From Deltaproteobacteria bacterium (GTDB lineage: Bacteria; UBA10199; DSSB01), in the NCBI GenBank assembly GCA_021414045.1, contig JAIOPF010000159.1, positions 1 to 7,056 of the forward strand: 7,056 bases of DNA, read 5' to 3'. Of the stretch, positions 5,985 to 7,056 are shown piece by piece (positions within the stretch are counted from its first letter, which is position 1; each line of letters begins with the position of its first letter). The notes beneath the pieces are model-generated. The model was not told the origin of the DNA. It ran no database searches and was given only the letters and a program-made list of their open reading frames with translations. A program made the translations under genes and the position numbers.

Positions 5985-7056
5985 CTAGCGGGACCGCCGT
6001 TTCAGCGCCATCAACCCAACCCCGAGGAGGGGCAAGAGGCTGAACCAAGACGCGGAATTTCCAACCGCGAAGGCTTCGAGGCTGCAGCCCGAGCCTTGGA
6101 ACTGGAATCCCGTCACCGCGCAGACATTGCTGCAGGCGTCGTTGTTGTTTTCGTTGCCGTCGTCGCAGGCCTCACCGGCATCAACGACGCCGTTGCCGCA
6201 AGAGGCTTCGACTTGGCAAGTGGCGCTGCAGCCGTCGCCATCCTGGGTATTGCCGTCGTCGCAGGCCTCGCCGGCCTCGACCACGTCATTGCCGCAGCCA
6301 GGAAGGGTGCAATTGCTGGCGCAACCGTCGCCGTCGACGGTATTGCCGTCGTCGCAGGCTTCGCCGGCGTTTTGGATACCGTTGCCGCAGATGGCGATGG
6401 TGCTTTCATAGAGGGTGATGCAATCGTTGGCCGCCGTCACCGCATTGGCGGCCGCGGTGTTTCCGTCGACGTCCGAGAAGCCTCCGACGATGCAGAAAGC
6501 TCCCACGGCCGATGCGCCGCTGGCAACGTTGCCGAGGTCGATGGAAATGGTAACCTCATTATCCTGGGCGACGGACACTTGATCCCCGGTGCCTCCGTCG
6601 TTAGGAGTGCCATCGCCGCAATAATGGCCAGCATCGACGAATTCGTAGGTGCAATAAGAGCTGCAGCTATCGCCGTCCGTGAGATTGCCGTCGTCGCATT
6701 CCTCCAGGGCATCGAGGGTACCGTTGCCGCAGTTTTCGCTCAAGCAATTGGCGTCGCAGCCGTCGCCGCCGGCGGTGTTGCCGTCATCGCAACCTTCCCC
6801 CGCCTCGATGACTCCGTTGCCGCAAGTTTCGGCGCCGGTTTCAACCTGGCAGTTGGCGCTGCAGCCGTCGCCGTTGGTGTTGTTTCCGTCGTCACAGGCC
6901 TCGTTGGGACTATCGGAAAAATAGAGCAACCGATTGATATCCGTCAGAGCCCTGTCCGTATTGACATAGGTGGTGTCGCAGCAGGCGCCCAAACGATAGT
7001 TGTCAAAGGTTCCCCCGGCCACCGCCAGGCCCGGCGCATAGAATTGGCCGTTTACG
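5985..7056 (-). CDS. Secreted cysteine-rich repeat protein (DUF4215 repeats) with C-terminal membrane anchor, 5' end missing
   Basis: The frame is open from the right edge, so the true start and any signal peptide lie outside; a GTG at 7022 is not a credible start. The visible 356 residues begin with a short region containing GACCDTTYVNTD, then three repeats of the type CGNGVxxAGEACDDGNTxDGDGCSxxC (residues 52-135, the first lacking the leading CGNG half), an 87-residue non-repeat insert with few cysteines (136-222), three more repeats (223-312), and a C-terminal tail. The repeats match DUF4215 / Myxococcus cysteine-rich repeats, found in exported surface proteins of deltaproteobacteria; the acidic DDGN-DGDGC core could bind calcium, which is an inference. 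The tail GSGCSL, then a hydrophobic segment (about 337-351), then KRRSR looks like a C-terminal sorting signal. Probable role: a cell-surface or secreted protein whose binding or enzymatic domain would be upstream. It ends at a strong terminator. Confidence 0.9.
   Translation of the reverse strand, partial: VNGQFYAPGLAVAGGTFDNYRLGACCDTTYVNTDRALTDINRLLYFSDSPNEACDDGNNTNGDGCSANCQVETGAETCGNGVIEAGEGCDDGNTAGGDGCDANCLSENCGNGTLDALEECDDGNLTDGDSCSSYCTYEFVDAGHYCGDGTPNDGGTGDQVSVAQDNEVTISIDLGNVASGASAVGAFCIVGGFSDVDGNTAAANAVTAANDCITLYESTIAICGNGIQNAGEACDDGNTVDGDGCASNCTLPGCGNDVVEAGEACDDGNTQDGDGCSATCQVEASCGNGVVDAGEACDDGNENNNDACSNVCAVTGFQFQGSGCSLEAFAVGNSASWFSLLPLLGVGLMALKRRSR
5988..6095 (-). other. C-terminal sorting/anchor signal of the repeat protein (MYXO-CTERM-like)
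   Basis: The last 36 residues have the tripartite layout of C-terminal sorting signals: a short Cys-containing motif (GSGCSL, residues 321-326), a linker, a hydrophobic helix (WFSLLPLLGVGLMAL) and a basic end (KRRSR). The layout resembles MYXO-CTERM and related signals that are cleaved near the cysteine by dedicated membrane proteases. Which sorting class it belongs to cannot be decided here, and a plain C-terminal membrane anchor is the alternative. Confidence 0.55.
6120..6389 (-). repeat. DUF4215 cysteine-rich repeats 4-6
   Basis: Three tandem repeats: 6297-6389 (CGNGIQNAGEACDDGN...), 6201-6296 (CGNDVVEAGEACDDGN...) and 6120-6200 (CGNGVVDAGEACDDGN...). Repeats 4 and 5 keep the DGDGC core; repeat 6 reads NNNDAC there. 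The near-identical AGEACDDGN core is also visible at DNA level as a recurring GCCGTCGTCGCAGGC on the + strand, suggesting recent unit duplication or conversion in this block. Confidence 0.9.
6651..6902 (-). repeat. DUF4215 cysteine-rich repeats 1-3
   Basis: Three tandem protein repeats: 6825-6902 (EACDDGNNTNGDGCSANC, only the second half of the unit), 6732-6824 (CGNGVIEAGEGCDDGN...), and 6651-6731 (CGNGTLDALEECDDGN...SYC). Full units are about 27-31 residues. The third differs most, with LEE in place of GEA and DSC in place of DGC. Confidence 0.9.

Noticed and set aside
6120..6902. Regularly spaced DNA repeats that might suggest a CRISPR array
   Set aside because: The repeats are in frame within a coding region, encode the CGNG...CDDGN...DGDGC protein unit and vary in length and sequence; there are no unique spacers between identical direct repeats.
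6127..6924. Long open frames on the + strand and in the other - frame over the repeat region
   Set aside because: They are by-products of the repetitive GC-rich codons; their products are low-complexity Ser/Pro or Ala/Thr strings with no ribosome sites.
7020..7022. GTG at 7022 as the start of the repeat protein
   Set aside because: The frame is open to the right edge with sensible protein sequence before it, there is no signal peptide after the GTG, and the protein is clearly exported; the gene is cut by the window.

Overview
The window reads as chromosomal DNA from a Gram-negative bacterium of the deltaproteobacterial type (Myxococcota, Bdellovibrionota or a related candidate lineage). This is inferred from three things: CDDGN-type cysteine-rich repeats (the DUF4215 / 'Myxococcus cysteine-rich repeat' family) in a surface protein with a C-terminal anchor, small secreted cysteine-rich proteins including a lipoprotein, and the moderately GC-rich sequence. 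No tRNA, rRNA, insertion sequence, phage gene or CRISPR array is visible.

Layout from left to right. (1) Bases 28-866 hold a two-gene + strand unit: thrH, a HAD-family phosphoserine phosphatase / phosphoserine:homoserine phosphotransferase, and 8 bp later a 70-residue membrane protein. (2) Bases 870-1956 on the - strand hold a D-Ala-D-Ala carboxypeptidase gene of the S13 (PBP4/DacB) family. It is broken: the N-terminal 327 or so residues and the last 35 or so residues are both recognisable, but they lie in different frames and the segment that should carry the KTG box is missing. (3) Bases 2056-3864 on the + strand encode a 602-residue acyl-CoA dehydrogenase of the long DmdC-like type, with a good promoter candidate in front and a bidirectional terminator behind. 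(4) Bases 3913-5340 on the - strand hold a zinc-binding MDR oxidoreductase followed by a small secreted cysteine-rich protein. A second, divergently transcribed small protein (5439-5765, a lipoprotein) is a clear paralogue of that cysteine-rich protein. (5) Bases 5766-5984 are non-coding and hold two strong convergent terminators plus one weaker hairpin. (6) Bases 5985 to the right edge, on the - strand, are the 3' part of a large secreted protein with six cysteine-rich repeats and a C-terminal membrane anchor; its start lies outside the window.

The genes do not form one pathway. They are short, independent units: amino-acid metabolism, cell-wall hydrolysis, fatty-acid or acyl-CoA oxidation, a redox enzyme, and envelope proteins. 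The two items that most deserve follow-up are the internal deletion in the carboxypeptidase gene and the pair of six-cysteine paralogues (C-x5-C-x10-C-x26/30-C-x8-C-x11-C-E-F) on either side of the MDR gene, a family I do not recognise. I did not find a clear new multi-gene system.
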